64,000 nucleotides of DNA, taken from NCBI RefSeq assembly GCF_002024505.1, contig NZ_CP019402.1:3100001-3164000 (forward strand). Direction: 5' to 3'. How positions within the stretch are numbered: the stretch's first letter is position 1; each line of letters opens with the position of its first letter. The translations under genes and the position numbers were made by a program. Positions 9,134 through 16,949 of this stretch are shown in pieces. Source of the stretch: Plantibacter flavus. Lineage in GTDB: Bacteria > Actinomycetota > Actinomycetes > Actinomycetales > Microbacteriaceae. The notes beneath the pieces are model-generated. The model worked only from the letters and a program-made list of their open reading frames with translations. It did not search any database and was not told the origin of the DNA.

Positions 9134-9152
9134 TGAGGTAAGGGTACCCTCA
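9134..9152. promoter_or_regulatory. DtxR/IdeR-type metal-regulator box ahead of the first DUF2599 gene
   Basis: The 19-mer TGAGGTAAGGGTACCCTCA matches the DtxR/IdeR consensus TTAGGTTAGGCTAACCTAA at 14 of 19 positions by direct count and keeps its dyad symmetry. It lies 37 bp before the ATG at 9190 and also upstream of the divergent short gene. It suggests iron- or manganese-dependent repression; which direction it controls is not known. Confidence 0.5.
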
Positions 9153-9189
9153 CAAAACAGCGCAGGTGGCGCTACTGATCGGAGGATGA

Positions 9190-10212
9190 ATGTCGAACCT
9201 GAGACGTACCATCGGTATCGCTGGGGTCGGGGCGCTGTGCGCTTCAGCGCTTCTGGGAGGATCATCTGCAGCCTTTGCCGAGGACCAGCTGCCGTACTCT
9301 GATGTGCTCGCTGCAGTGGAGGCCGTCGTGCCGGAGACGCTGGATGCGGCAGCGCCGGCAAGCAGCACTGACGCCGACGCTGCGCAGTACTCGGCAGAGG
9401 GAACCACGGTCACGGTTCCTTGGGATGCAAGTCGTGCAGCCACCCTCAACTCCGCAAGCCAGGAGCTCACCGTTTCCCTGCCGTTCGCCCAGCAGGCCAG
9501 TGACGGGGTGTTGTTGCATGACGGTGTGACGGCGTTCGACAACGGCAACGCGTCGACGACCGTCCCGGTGGTCCGCGGGGACGGCAGCCTTCAGATCATC
9601 ACAGTGATCGACGGTGCTCAGGCGCCAACGCGCTATGACTACGACTTCTCCGTTCCAGAGGGCGGAGCACTGACGATCCGGGAAGACGGCGTTGTGATTA
9701 TCACCGACGCCAGCGGCGGGTTCTCCGGTGGCGTCGCGCCAGCGTGGGCGAAGGATGCTACCGGTGCACCCGTCTCGACCTGGTATGAAGTCTCTGGCAA
9801 CACCCTGACCCAGGTCGTCGACCACAGCGCGGAGACCGCGTACCCCGTCGTCGCTGACCCATGGGCTGGCATTACTCTGTTCCAGAACTTCAAGCGAGAC
9901 AGCTACAAGGGCGACTACCGTTACAGTGCCTGGGTGACCCCGCTCGGAGCGGTCGTGCTCAGTGGCGGCGGTGGCGTTGGCGGATACATCGCTGGTCAAG
10001 CCGTCTTCAACGGCGCAGGCTGGGATGAGTGGAAGTCTAGGTTCGGTGCGACCGCGATGACGAACAAGGCCACACTCAAGCACCAGTACAACTGCCACGT
10101 CGCCGCCAGCGTCTACGGCCTCCCCTTCACCCAGGACTACAACCTGGAACGCTTCCGCACCAACCGGTCCAACTGGCCCGCCGGTGTCGTCACCCACCGA
10201 TGCAACTGGTAG
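9190..10212 (+). CDS. Secreted DUF2599-domain protein (copy 1)
   Basis: A 340-residue exported protein with GGAGG just before the ATG. The signal peptide ends SSAAFAED. A variable beta-rich domain follows (residues about 40-230, with TVPVVRGDGSLQIITVIDG and AYPVVADPW). The C-terminal DUF2599 domain shows its conserved elements: GWDE, HQYNCH, NLERFR and a final CNW, where the two cysteines probably pair. The domain's function is not established. It is followed 16 bp later by a two-helix membrane protein, and the same arrangement recurs with a diverged paralogue at 11.4 kb. An effector/immunity or surface-sensor pair is an inference. Confidence 0.8.
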   Translation: MSNLRRTIGIAGVGALCASALLGGSSAAFAEDQLPYSDVLAAVEAVVPETLDAAAPASSTDADAAQYSAEGTTVTVPWDASRAATLNSASQELTVSLPFAQQASDGVLLHDGVTAFDNGNASTTVPVVRGDGSLQIITVIDGAQAPTRYDYDFSVPEGGALTIREDGVVIITDASGGFSGGVAPAWAKDATGAPVSTWYEVSGNTLTQVVDHSAETAYPVVADPWAGITLFQNFKRDSYKGDYRYSAWVTPLGAVVLSGGGGVGGYIAGQAVFNGAGWDEWKSRFGATAMTNKATLKHQYNCHVAASVYGLPFTQDYNLERFRTNRSNWPAGVVTHRCNW

Positions 10213-10228
10213 CCATCACCCAGGAGTC

Positions 10229-10504
10229 ATGCCCGTGAAGAAAGTCATCATCGCTTCAGCCATCCTGGCCACCGTCGGGGCGATCACCGTCATCGTGTTC
10301 TTCATCATTTCGGGACTGCAGTATCGCGCTCAGGAGGACCAGGGGCTGGAACCTGGCTACACCCCGGCCCCCATCGTGCTCGGCATCGACATCGGACTCT
10401 GGGCATTGGGTATCGGCCTGACAGTGTTCGTCGTCGCGGGGACACTCACCCTAGCCAGACGACGAACACGCCCAAGCATCACACCATCACCATCCGAGGA
10501 TTGA
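10229..10504 (+). CDS. 91-residue two-helix membrane protein partnered with DUF2599 copy 1
   Basis: ATG 10229 is preceded by CAGGAG. The protein has a basic start, a first hydrophobic helix (IIASAILATVGAITVIVFFII), a short loop with charged and proline-rich residues, a second helix (GIDIGLWALGIGLTVFVVAGT) and a basic tail. Its length (91 residues) equals that of the membrane protein following the second DUF2599 gene, though the sequences differ. Placement suggests an immunity, anchor or export partner. The 3' part is inside a segment duplicated at 15.3 kb. Confidence 0.7.
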   Translation: MPVKKVIIASAILATVGAITVIVFFIISGLQYRAQEDQGLEPGYTPAPIVLGIDIGLWALGIGLTVFVVAGTLTLARRRTRPSITPSPSED

Positions 10505-10609
10505 CCTCGCCAAACACGTCACACAACCACAGCATCGCCTTGAACCAACACAGCCGGGGCGCAGCTGCGACACCACCACACGGGTGACCGCGAGGGGACG
10601 ACGCAGTCG
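10292..10609 (+). repeat. Segmental duplication, copy A (318 bp)
   Basis: Matches 15344-15667 with five substitutions and one 6-bp indel. It covers the last two thirds of the membrane-protein gene and its downstream spacer. Copy A lies inside an intact gene, so it is probably the source. Its right edge abuts a beheaded O-antigen ligase gene. Confidence 0.9.
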
Positions 10610-10989
10610 GAGTCCGTCAGCTCCAAGCGCACAACGCATGGCTCGACGTGACCATGCAGCTCGGGCTGGTCGGCGCAATCGTCTTCCTGGTCCTCATCGT
10701 CCAGACCACTCACGGGACACTGTCGCTCCTCCCCAACCGATTGACCAGGTCAACACTCAGCACCTTCTTCGCGGCCGCCGCGCCGTTCTCGCTGCTCCTG
10801 CTCCTGGTGCTGCAGAGCTTGACTGAGAGCCGCCCGCTCGTCGAGTCGGGATGGGTGCTCTTGGCGATCCTCGCCGTCAAGCCACGCATGTTCGACAATC
10901 CGCTGCCGGGTGGGCGTGCCGATGCGGAGACGGCACTCTCACGCGCAATCAGCAGGCTGCGTAGCCGTTTGGCACGTACCAGTTGGTGA
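10610..10989 (+). pseudogene. 3' fragment of an O-antigen ligase-type membrane protein gene
   Basis: In frame from the duplication edge the sequence encodes LQAHNAWLDVTMQLGL, then two hydrophobic helices and a basic tail. The HNxWLD-x-MQLG motif is characteristic of the periplasmic loop of Wzy/WaaL-type polymerases and ligases. Only the last quarter is present; the whole 5' part is missing at 10609/10610. It is almost certainly non-functional. Confidence 0.6.
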
Positions 10990-11137
10990 CGTTGTTGATG
11001 ATGGCCGCGCCAGGCTGGATCGTCCGACATGCCGTCGTGGAGCCACTCTGCAAGCCGGCGATCCTGAATTTGCCTTTGATGGGGTAGCTGCACTTGTTGC
11101 GCAGCGTCTGCGTGTAGGTGGGGTTCGGTAGTCGCAA
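10949..11137 (-). pseudogene. Probable 3' fragment of a secreted cysteine-containing protein gene
   Basis: A 62-codon frame encodes KCSYPIKGKFRIAGLQSG, ...TTACRTIQPG... and a last residue Cys, typical of a disulfide-bonded extracellular domain. The only available start is a TTG in AT-rich DNA, and there is no signal peptide, so I read it as a truncated C-terminus. It overlaps the tail of the ligase fragment on the other strand. Confidence 0.4.
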
Positions 11138-11396
11138 ATTACTGCAATAATTTAGCTGAAAATATACCTTATTTCAGTAGGCCTGTTTGCGTGACCCGCC
11201 GTTCGGTGTGCTATTTCCGCCACGTGGCGGGTGTTCATTCCGCTGATCGTCCAAGAGGCTTTCAGCAGTGGCGTCGAGGAGCGTCACAACATCGCAGAGC
11301 TCAGCGGCGCTTCACTGAAGCCTGATTCCGTTCGGCCGGGGGTCGCGGATGCAGACCTTCGAGTGCGACCGTGACCACACTATCGAGGGGAAAGAC
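11138..11396. other. AT-rich intergenic island with hairpin
   Basis: Contains an AT-rich stretch at 11136-11180, unlike the surrounding DNA, with an inverted repeat CTGAAA...TTTCAG at 11156-11177. Rightward of it, 11222-11386 has a protein-like plus-strand frame (VFIPLIVQEAFSSGVEE) without a start, perhaps another gene remnant. Confidence 0.45.
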
Positions 11397-12365
11397 TTGC
11401 GCATCACCATGAAACTCGTTGCTACCGTTGGAGCCGCGCTTCTGGCGGCGGGATTGGCTGTTCCTGCTCATGCCGCAGAATCCGAGCCTGACCTGCTGGC
11501 TGCCATTGCTGCGGCAGCCCCGGAGGTATTGACCGGCGTCGCGGACGCTTCGGTTGACCTTTCTGATAGGTCAGCAGTCGAAGTACGCACCTCCGAAGCC
11601 TCCGCGATCCTTCCAACTAAGGCGGCCGACGGAGTGACACTGACCGATTCTGGAGGCACCGAGATCACTGTGGGTTTGCCGAACGCCACGAATGCGGAGA
11701 ATGCCATCGCCGAGGCAGATGGGATCGTGTCATACGACAACAACGACGGCTCGACAACCGTCCCCGTGCTGAAAGAGGATGCCTCGGTGCAGATCACTAC
11801 CGTGATTGACGGTGCCCACGCGCCGACCCGCTACGCCTACCCGCTGCAGGTACCCGCGGACGCGACGGTCACCCTGGACCCGGCGAGCGGCGCTGTCGTG
11901 ATCGTCGACGCAGAAGGCAAATTCCTCGCTGGAGTGGCGTCAGCTTGGGCAAAGGACGCGAACGGCACCGACATCGCTACGCATTACGAGCTCGACGGGA
12001 CCACCCTCACCCAGGTGGTTGAACACGCAGAAGGTAGCGCATACCCGATTGTCGCCGATCCGTGGCTCGGCATCGCCCTGGTCGACCGCACGAAATGGTC
12101 TGGTAAAACGCTGCAGGTCTATCCGTCATCCTGGGCACGAGTGAACCCGTGGGCTAGCGCCGGTGTGGCCGCACGGTGGGCGGGGTGGGACGAAGTCCTC
12201 AACAAGACACCGGGGAGCCGGGAGAACACCCCGTCTATGCGAGACCAGTACTACTGCCACTTCGACTTCGTTCGATTCCGCGCACCCAACAAGGTGAGCT
12301 GGAACCTCGACCTCGGCCGACCTGCGTACGACTACTGGACGCTGATCCAAAGGCAGTGCAACTGA
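11397..12365 (+). CDS. Secreted DUF2599-domain protein (copy 2)
   Basis: A 322-residue paralogue of the protein at 9.2 kb. I chose the TTG at 11397 because GAGGGG lies six bases ahead of it; the ATG at 11409 is too far from that site. The signal peptide ends VPAHAAES. The middle domain shares VPVLKEDASVQITTVIDG and AYPIVADPW with copy 1. The DUF2599 part shows GWDE, MRDQYYCH, WNLDLGRP and a final CN. Its stop overlaps the start of the next small membrane protein (TGATG). Confidence 0.8.
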   Translation: MRITMKLVATVGAALLAAGLAVPAHAAESEPDLLAAIAAAAPEVLTGVADASVDLSDRSAVEVRTSEASAILPTKAADGVTLTDSGGTEITVGLPNATNAENAIAEADGIVSYDNNDGSTTVPVLKEDASVQITTVIDGAHAPTRYAYPLQVPADATVTLDPASGAVVIVDAEGKFLAGVASAWAKDANGTDIATHYELDGTTLTQVVEHAEGSAYPIVADPWLGIALVDRTKWSGKTLQVYPSSWARVNPWASAGVAARWAGWDEVLNKTPGSRENTPSMRDQYYCHFDFVRFRAPNKVSWNLDLGRPAYDYWTLIQRQCN

Positions 12366-12640
12366 TGCGTGCCCTCGCCGGCGGGGCGGCTATCGCCTCT
12401 GCAGCCGGGGTACTCACAGCCGTTGGCACACTCATTTACCTCGGGATAATCCTCGGAGACCGCGGCCTTACAGCTGACGCCAACGGAACATCGGGCTACA
12501 CCACAGCCACCGAGACCACCTTGCTCATCGGTAGCTTCATCGCGATCCCACTCCTGGGCGTTCTCGGAGCGACAAGCCTGGTGTTCTGGATCGCCCGGTA
12601 CCGGGCCGACCGAACCAGCAACTCGAGTACAACGCCCTAA
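12365..12640 (+). CDS. 91-residue two-helix membrane protein partnered with DUF2599 copy 2
   Basis: ATG 12365 overlaps the previous stop. It has one hydrophobic helix (IASAAGVLTAVGTLIYLGII), an exposed polar loop (GLTADANGTSGYTTATET) and a second helix (LLIGSFIAIPLLGVLGATSLVF), then a basic tail. Length and topology match the partner of copy 1 despite different sequence, which argues for a specific pairing with each DUF2599 protein. Confidence 0.7.
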   Translation: MRALAGGAAIASAAGVLTAVGTLIYLGIILGDRGLTADANGTSGYTTATETTLLIGSFIAIPLLGVLGATSLVFWIARYRADRTSNSSTTP

Positions 12641-12679
12641 ACCAGGGCTGACGTCAACGCGCAAGCTCGGAGCAACTCA

Positions 12680-12709
12680 CAGGGCCCCGGCCAGTTGGCC
12701 GAGGCCCTG
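12680..12709 (+). terminator. Hairpin terminator after the second DUF2599 pair
   Basis: CAGGGCC at 12680 pairs with GGCCCTG ending 12709, extended inward by CGGCC/GGCCG, giving a near-continuous GC stem with a short loop. It has no T-tract, as is common in high-GC actinobacteria. Confidence 0.6.
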
Positions 12710-12755
12710 TCTGCTGCAAGCGATCGCCGTCGGCAGCACCCGTCCATGCGCTTGA

Positions 12756-13863
12756 TCGGAAGAGGTTGCCCAACAGGCCGACGATCAAGTCGTCCCCACT
12801 CTGCCCCCGCTGATTGGCCTGCCGGACCCCCTGGACAACAATTCTGCGAACCCGGTCGCCTACGGCACGATTGAGACGGCACGGGCCGGGCATGCAGCAC
12901 AGCGACCGTTCGCAGACGTGCTCAACGACGCCGTCGCGGCGCTCACCGAGGCTGGACGGTGGCGCCGCCCGCGCCTGCAGCAGACACCCACCGGCAAGGT
13001 CGAGCCACATCCGACTGAGACTGACCCTGCTGACTGGGCTGAGTTCGTCACCCTGGCCCTCGCCGGCGCTGCGGCGAATCTCTGCTGAATCGATGAGGCG
13101 CTGGCCGGTCGACCAAGATCCTGGGAAGCGGCGAAGATGGCAGAGCTGCTCGAGGCGACCGTCGGTCCTGACCAAGCCGAGCTATGGCAGCACCGCACCG
13201 AACCACTGCAACTGGTCGTCGACGTCGACGACCTCCTCTCCCACCGAACTGACGCCAGGTCCCAGGACGACGACGCGGAACACAGCATCGGCGAACAGCA
13301 GCTCGCGCTAGAGCAGGCAGACCCCTACCCCGACGAAGCCACATACGGGTGGAGCTACAAGGCCACCGGCCCGAATCAGCTCACGGCCGTCGACCCAGCA
13401 GCGCCCGAATGGTCATGGGACACCTGGCGTACCCTCAACGACAATGACAACGCCAATCTCGTCGAGAGATCGATCCACGACGGTGACACCTTCTTCACCT
13501 CGCTCTTCATCCCCGACTCCCCCGCCTCCGCAGTCGAGTACTACTCGTCTCATCGACGAACGTGATGCCCGGATCGGTTTGTTCGACAAGCAGCTCCGAC
13601 TGCTCGAAGCACAGAAGCAGCAGGAATGGGACACCTACGCAGTAGCGCTCACCCAATCGATCGAGACCGCAGCACGCTCCATCCAGGGCCTGCGCGTTCC
13701 CATCGAGGTCGCAATCACCACGAACACGGATTCGATCGTCACTGCACATCAGAAGCTTGAGCCGCTCGCCGAGCAGCTCCTCGACGCCGCCGTAACCGCA
13801 ATCCCCTCCCCTGCCGACCTACCCGGAACGCCACTAGAACGCATCGCCGCAAAGGCTCAGTAA
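12756..13863 (+). pseudogene. Decayed hypothetical gene (nonsense codon plus frameshift)
   Basis: One plus-strand frame runs from 12756 with clearly coding composition (LIGLPDPLDNNSANPVAYGT), hits TGA at 13086-13088, and continues in the same frame (IDEALAGRPRSWEAAKMAEL) to 13565. The coding signal then switches frame near 13540 (LIDERDARIGLFDKQLRLLE) and ends at 13863. Together this looks like one soluble, helical, roughly 360-residue protein broken twice. Alternatively, 13137-13565 and the second frame could be expressed as fragments. No family recognised. Confidence 0.5.
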
Positions 13864-14310
13864 CTCGGCGGCGTGTCCCTTCACGGCTCGCCTCACGTCA
13901 TCCAGTAACGCGTGGCAGTGGCGTTCTGCTTACAACGGGACGCCCGACTCATCCCATCCTCGGAACAACGCTGGTGTTCGCGCTGACCATCTTGGCCCCA
14001 GACGTCGGAGTCGGTCGCTAGACATGAGGCATCGAACGATGCCGCCTCGAGACCTGATAGCCGATTCGCGCGCGATCGCCATCGGGGTCTCAATCGGCAG
14101 ACCGACTCTTGACCACGGTTCGAAGCGCGTAGTCCCATGACTACACGACACGTTCAGCTCAGACCAAGGGACGCAACACCAGCGACAATTCAGATCCACA
14201 CCCCGCCAGGTGGCGTGATTCACAGGTCTGCCGGCGGATACCCGAGACAACCCAACATCGAAAGGCTAGATCCGAATCAACAACAGATCCCGCAACGAAA
14301 TGAGAATCAA
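13864..14310. other. Gene-free stretch ahead of the exported DUF4258 gene
   Basis: 447 bp with no frame showing convincing coding character on either strand. It probably holds the promoter of the 14.3-kb pair near its right end, but no clear -35/-10 boxes are visible. Confidence 0.4.
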
Positions 14311-14727
14311 ATGAAGAACAACCGGCAACCGACACGTGCGATCTCGCTGTCCCTGAGCGCCCTCCTGCTCGTGGGCACCTCGACACTTGCCGCTCAGAGC
14401 GCACAGGCGGCGCCGGCGCCATCAGTGTCCACCGCCGCATCAGCACCGATCACCTCATCCCTGCAATCGCGCGGTCCGATTGTTGTGAAGTTCTTCTGGT
14501 CCAGCATCATGAGAATTTTCATCACGTTCTCTAAACACGCCATGACGCAGATGTCCGCCCGCGGCGTCTCCGCGGCCACGGTTCAGCAGATTTTGAATTT
14601 TGGACAGGTGATCTCCCGCCACAACGGCATCACTTCTATCCGGTCGGGGCAAATCACAGTGCGGGTCAACACGAATACCGGTAACGTGATCACGGTGATC
14701 AGGTCTTCCGGAGGTGGTGGTCGATGA
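14311..14727 (+). CDS. Exported DUF4258-domain protein (toxin-fold)
   Basis: A 138-residue protein from ATG 14311. A classical Sec signal peptide is visible: basic start, hydrophobic core and AQSAQAAP cleavage region. After a Ser/Ala-rich linker comes a DUF4258 domain (residues about 75-134), beginning FSKHAMTQMSARGVS with the typical His and Arg, and ending VRVNTNTGNVITVIRS. DUF4258 belongs to the RelE/BrnT-like toxin fold and is usually cytoplasmic and paired with DUF2283. Here the neighbour is DUF2283, overlapping by ATGA, but the toxin-fold protein carries an export signal. An interbacterial effector is an inference. Confidence 0.75.
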   Translation: MKNNRQPTRAISLSLSALLLVGTSTLAAQSAQAAPAPSVSTAASAPITSSLQSRGPIVVKFFWSSIMRIFITFSKHAMTQMSARGVSAATVQQILNFGQVISRHNGITSIRSGQITVRVNTNTGNVITVIRSSGGGGR

Positions 14728-14939
14728 AACTGAGCTACGACCCTGAAGCGGATGCAGCCTACGTTCAGGTTGCGCCTCATATCGAGCCCGGCGCAGTAGT
14801 GAGGTCAGAGGAGACCAGCTACCTTGATTGCCATATCGCGGTGGACTACGACAGCGACGACCGCGTCCTCGGTATTGAGATCTTAAGCGCCTCCACCCTA
14901 TTTACGCCCACAGCACTCGATGTGGCCGGAAGCGAATAG
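14724..14939 (+). CDS. DUF2283 antitoxin-family protein, partner of the DUF4258 gene
   Basis: A 71-residue protein overlapping the previous gene by ATGA. It shows the DUF2283 signature: MKLSYDPEADAAYV at the start, a central SYLDCHIAVDYDSDDR and the VLGIEILSAS strand. DUF2283 proteins accompany DUF4258 proteins in toxin-antitoxin pairs (family knowledge). It has no signal peptide, so if the partner is exported this protein would act inside the producing cell as immunity, or on a mis-retained precursor. Confidence 0.8.
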   Translation: MKLSYDPEADAAYVQVAPHIEPGAVVRSEETSYLDCHIAVDYDSDDRVLGIEILSASTLFTPTALDVAGSE

Positions 14940-15164
14940 CCTCATGTTGCACGGACAGTGACACGTGATCTACCTCTCCTGGAATTCACCGGACCTCCCG
15001 AACGCCTGCCGGCGAGCTTTTGCCTGACGCCTCAGGAGCTATCGGGGACCGTGAGCATGAAGTCTCTAGCGGCTCGCGAAGAAAGTTCACGTTCACGCAA
15101 GGGAGGTATTCACGGGGGGGCTGAAACTGGATGCGGATTTCGGTCCCGCTAGCTGCCGCCACGG

Positions 15165-15343
15165 CGAGACGATGCCCGACTACCTCCACCCCGGCTCCGC
15201 CCGATCCTGCGGGAAACCCGCGGCGTGGTGGTGTTCCACGAGCAGGTCATGCGCATCATCGACGAACTCACCGGCACAGGCCTCGGCACCGCCGACGTCC
15301 TCCGCCGGCAACTCGCCGACCCAGGCCGGCTCGACGGCATCGA
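15165..15343 (+). pseudogene. Internal fragment of an error-prone DNA polymerase gene (dnaE2-like)
   Basis: The sequence encodes GETMPDYLHP, then, after a one-base frameshift near 15190-15200, LRETRGVVVFHEQVMRIIDE and LTGTGLGTADVLRRQLADP. These strings are characteristic of the C-family polymerase alpha subunit. Only about 60 codons survive. The right end abuts the duplicated 318-bp segment exactly at 15343/15344; the left end is undefined. Confidence 0.7.
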
Positions 15344-15667
15344 ATCGTGTTCTTCACCATTTCGGGACTGCAGTATCGCGCTCAGGAGGACCAGGGGCTG
15401 GAACCTGGCTACACCCCGGCCCCCATCGTGCTCGGCATCGACATCGGACTCTGGGCATTGGGTATCGGCCTGACAGTGTTCGTCGTCGCGGGGACACTCA
15501 CCCTAGCCAGACGACGAACACGCCCAAGCACCACACCATCACCATCACCATCCGAGGATTGACCTCGCCAAACACGTCACACAACCACAGCATCGCCCCG
15601 AACCAACACAGCCGGGGCGCAGCTGCGACACCACCACACGGGTGACCGCGAGGGGACCACGCAGTCG
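15344..15667 (+). repeat. Segmental duplication, copy B (324 bp)
   Basis: Near-identical to 10292-10609, with a 6-bp insertion in a CACCAT repeat. It carries the second helix of the membrane-protein gene without its start or first helix, so this copy cannot encode the intact protein. It joins a dnaE2 fragment on the left to a beheaded gene on the right. Confidence 0.9.
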
Positions 15668-16210
15668 ACGGGAGTGCTGCGGGGCAGCCTGGCGTCACTT
15701 CGCGCGCGGGCAAACATGACAGCTCTCGACTGGACACGGCAGGTGTCGTGGTTGAGCCCGATGGGACGCTCTCGGCCGATCCTGCGGCGTCGGCACCTCA
15801 GCCGGAAGGTTCCGCGGGTACGCCGGCAGCGCCGGCTGGCTTCACTGCAAGACTTGCTTCCGCGCCGACGAACCGTGTCGTGCCGGGCACTGGAACGTAC
15901 GATGTGAGTCACGCTTCGTCGGGCCGCCTACGTCGTCAACAAGCACAACCTGAACACCGCGGTCGTGAAGCGCGTCACGACGTCCTACTCCTCGCGTCTC
16001 GGTGCCGGATTTGCGACTGCGTTCAACTACTTCCTTGAGGCCAAGCAGTTCATCTGCAACATGCTGACGTGCTGGGTGAGTGCTTCCGTGTGGGTGCAGT
16101 CGACGGTGGATTACCGTGCAATCACCGGTGGCACCTTCGGCGTCGTCACGACGTACTGTCAGGGAGTGACACTGTGCCCCAACTGGGTCAAGAACGCCCT
16201 CAACGTTTAG
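15668..16210 (+). pseudogene. 5'-truncated, frameshifted secreted-protein gene
   Basis: Coding character starts at the duplication edge (GSAAGQPGVTSRAGKHDSSR) and runs through VVVEPDGTLSADPAASAPQP. It shifts frame near 15905 and continues as RAAYVVNKHNLNTAVVKRVT to a C-terminus with paired cysteines (FICNMLTCW, TYCQGVTLCP). The signal peptide and start are missing. Similar precursors with a VxxPDGT region are common in secreted actinobacterial proteins. The next gene follows with its own RBS. Confidence 0.5.
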
Positions 16211-16219
16211 GACGGCGCC

Positions 16220-16708
16220 ATGCATTCAATACGCGTTCAGAACGAGTTCCTCGTCGAGCTCGCGCGCCTCGAGCAAGCGCAGCTCGATGACAGGATCCTC
16301 TGCACCAGGATCGACTTCACGGACGCTTCCGTCGTCCTGACGACCAGCGGCGGGCGCGTAGCCGCACCCCTAGGAGCAGATGCCGAGGCTCTGGCACGGT
16401 TGCTGCAGCCGCTCCTCGGGCCACTCGATGCCCCGTCAGAACAGGGAACGCGCAACTATCCGAGCAGCGGGACGTTGGGCAGCCGGTGGGCGGAACTGCA
16501 CTACGACCTCGGCCGTTCCGACTTTCTCATCCAACTCGACTCCGCGGCTGAGACAAGCTATCAGAGCCTGAAACTCGGTGATCGAACCGCGGTCCTGACC
16601 TTGAGACGGCCCTCCGAGAGCCTCGTGGTCGAGATGAACATCGACGGCTACCCGGTCCACGCTGCCTCCGAGATCGGTGAAGCCATCGACCGCGACGGCC
16701 AGCCCTAA
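16220..16708 (+). CDS. Hypothetical soluble protein downstream of the broken secreted gene
   Basis: A 162-residue cytoplasmic protein with RBS AGGACGG overlapping the preceding stop. It has alternating strands and helices (RIDFTDASVVLTTSGGRVAA, FLIQLDSAAET) and no membrane segment. Its position, immediately after a secreted-protein gene, parallels the other effector/partner pairs in this region, so an orphan immunity protein is possible. No family recognised. Confidence 0.6.
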   Translation: MHSIRVQNEFLVELARLEQAQLDDRILCTRIDFTDASVVLTTSGGRVAAPLGADAEALARLLQPLLGPLDAPSEQGTRNYPSSGTLGSRWAELHYDLGRSDFLIQLDSAAETSYQSLKLGDRTAVLTLRRPSESLVVEMNIDGYPVHAASEIGEAIDRDGQP

Positions 16709-16844
16709 TCACCCACCTATCGGCCGGCGCGGATGATCTCCTCTCTCGCAAGGTCGGCAGGGTATCGAAGTCCGTCTGGGATGAACCCAGCGGCTGAAGT
16801 TGAAGTGTCGGAGGACGCAGTATATGGATCTGACGAGTAATGGG

Positions 16845-16940
16845 CAGGCCTGTCACCGTGCCGGGATGGAGTGTGAGCGAGACGTCATCGACTGCTGTCG
16901 TCGCGCCGAATCTCTTCGTGAGATGTTCCATTGTGATCAT
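16845..16940 (-). pseudogene. N-terminal fragment of an ABC transporter ATPase gene
   Basis: About 31 codons (MITMEHLTKRFGATTAVDDV, then SLTLHPGTVTG) match the start of a BcrA/DrrA-type ATPase and stop exactly where the Walker A loop should begin. The reading frame continues as arginine-rich non-coding sequence. It is a clean truncation at about 16845. Confidence 0.65.
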
Positions 16941-16949
16941 GCGCTCACT

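Noticed and set aside
12654..13175. Minus-strand frame of 173 codons
   Set aside because: The plus strand has clear coding composition over the same bases; the minus frame is a shadow of the decayed gene.
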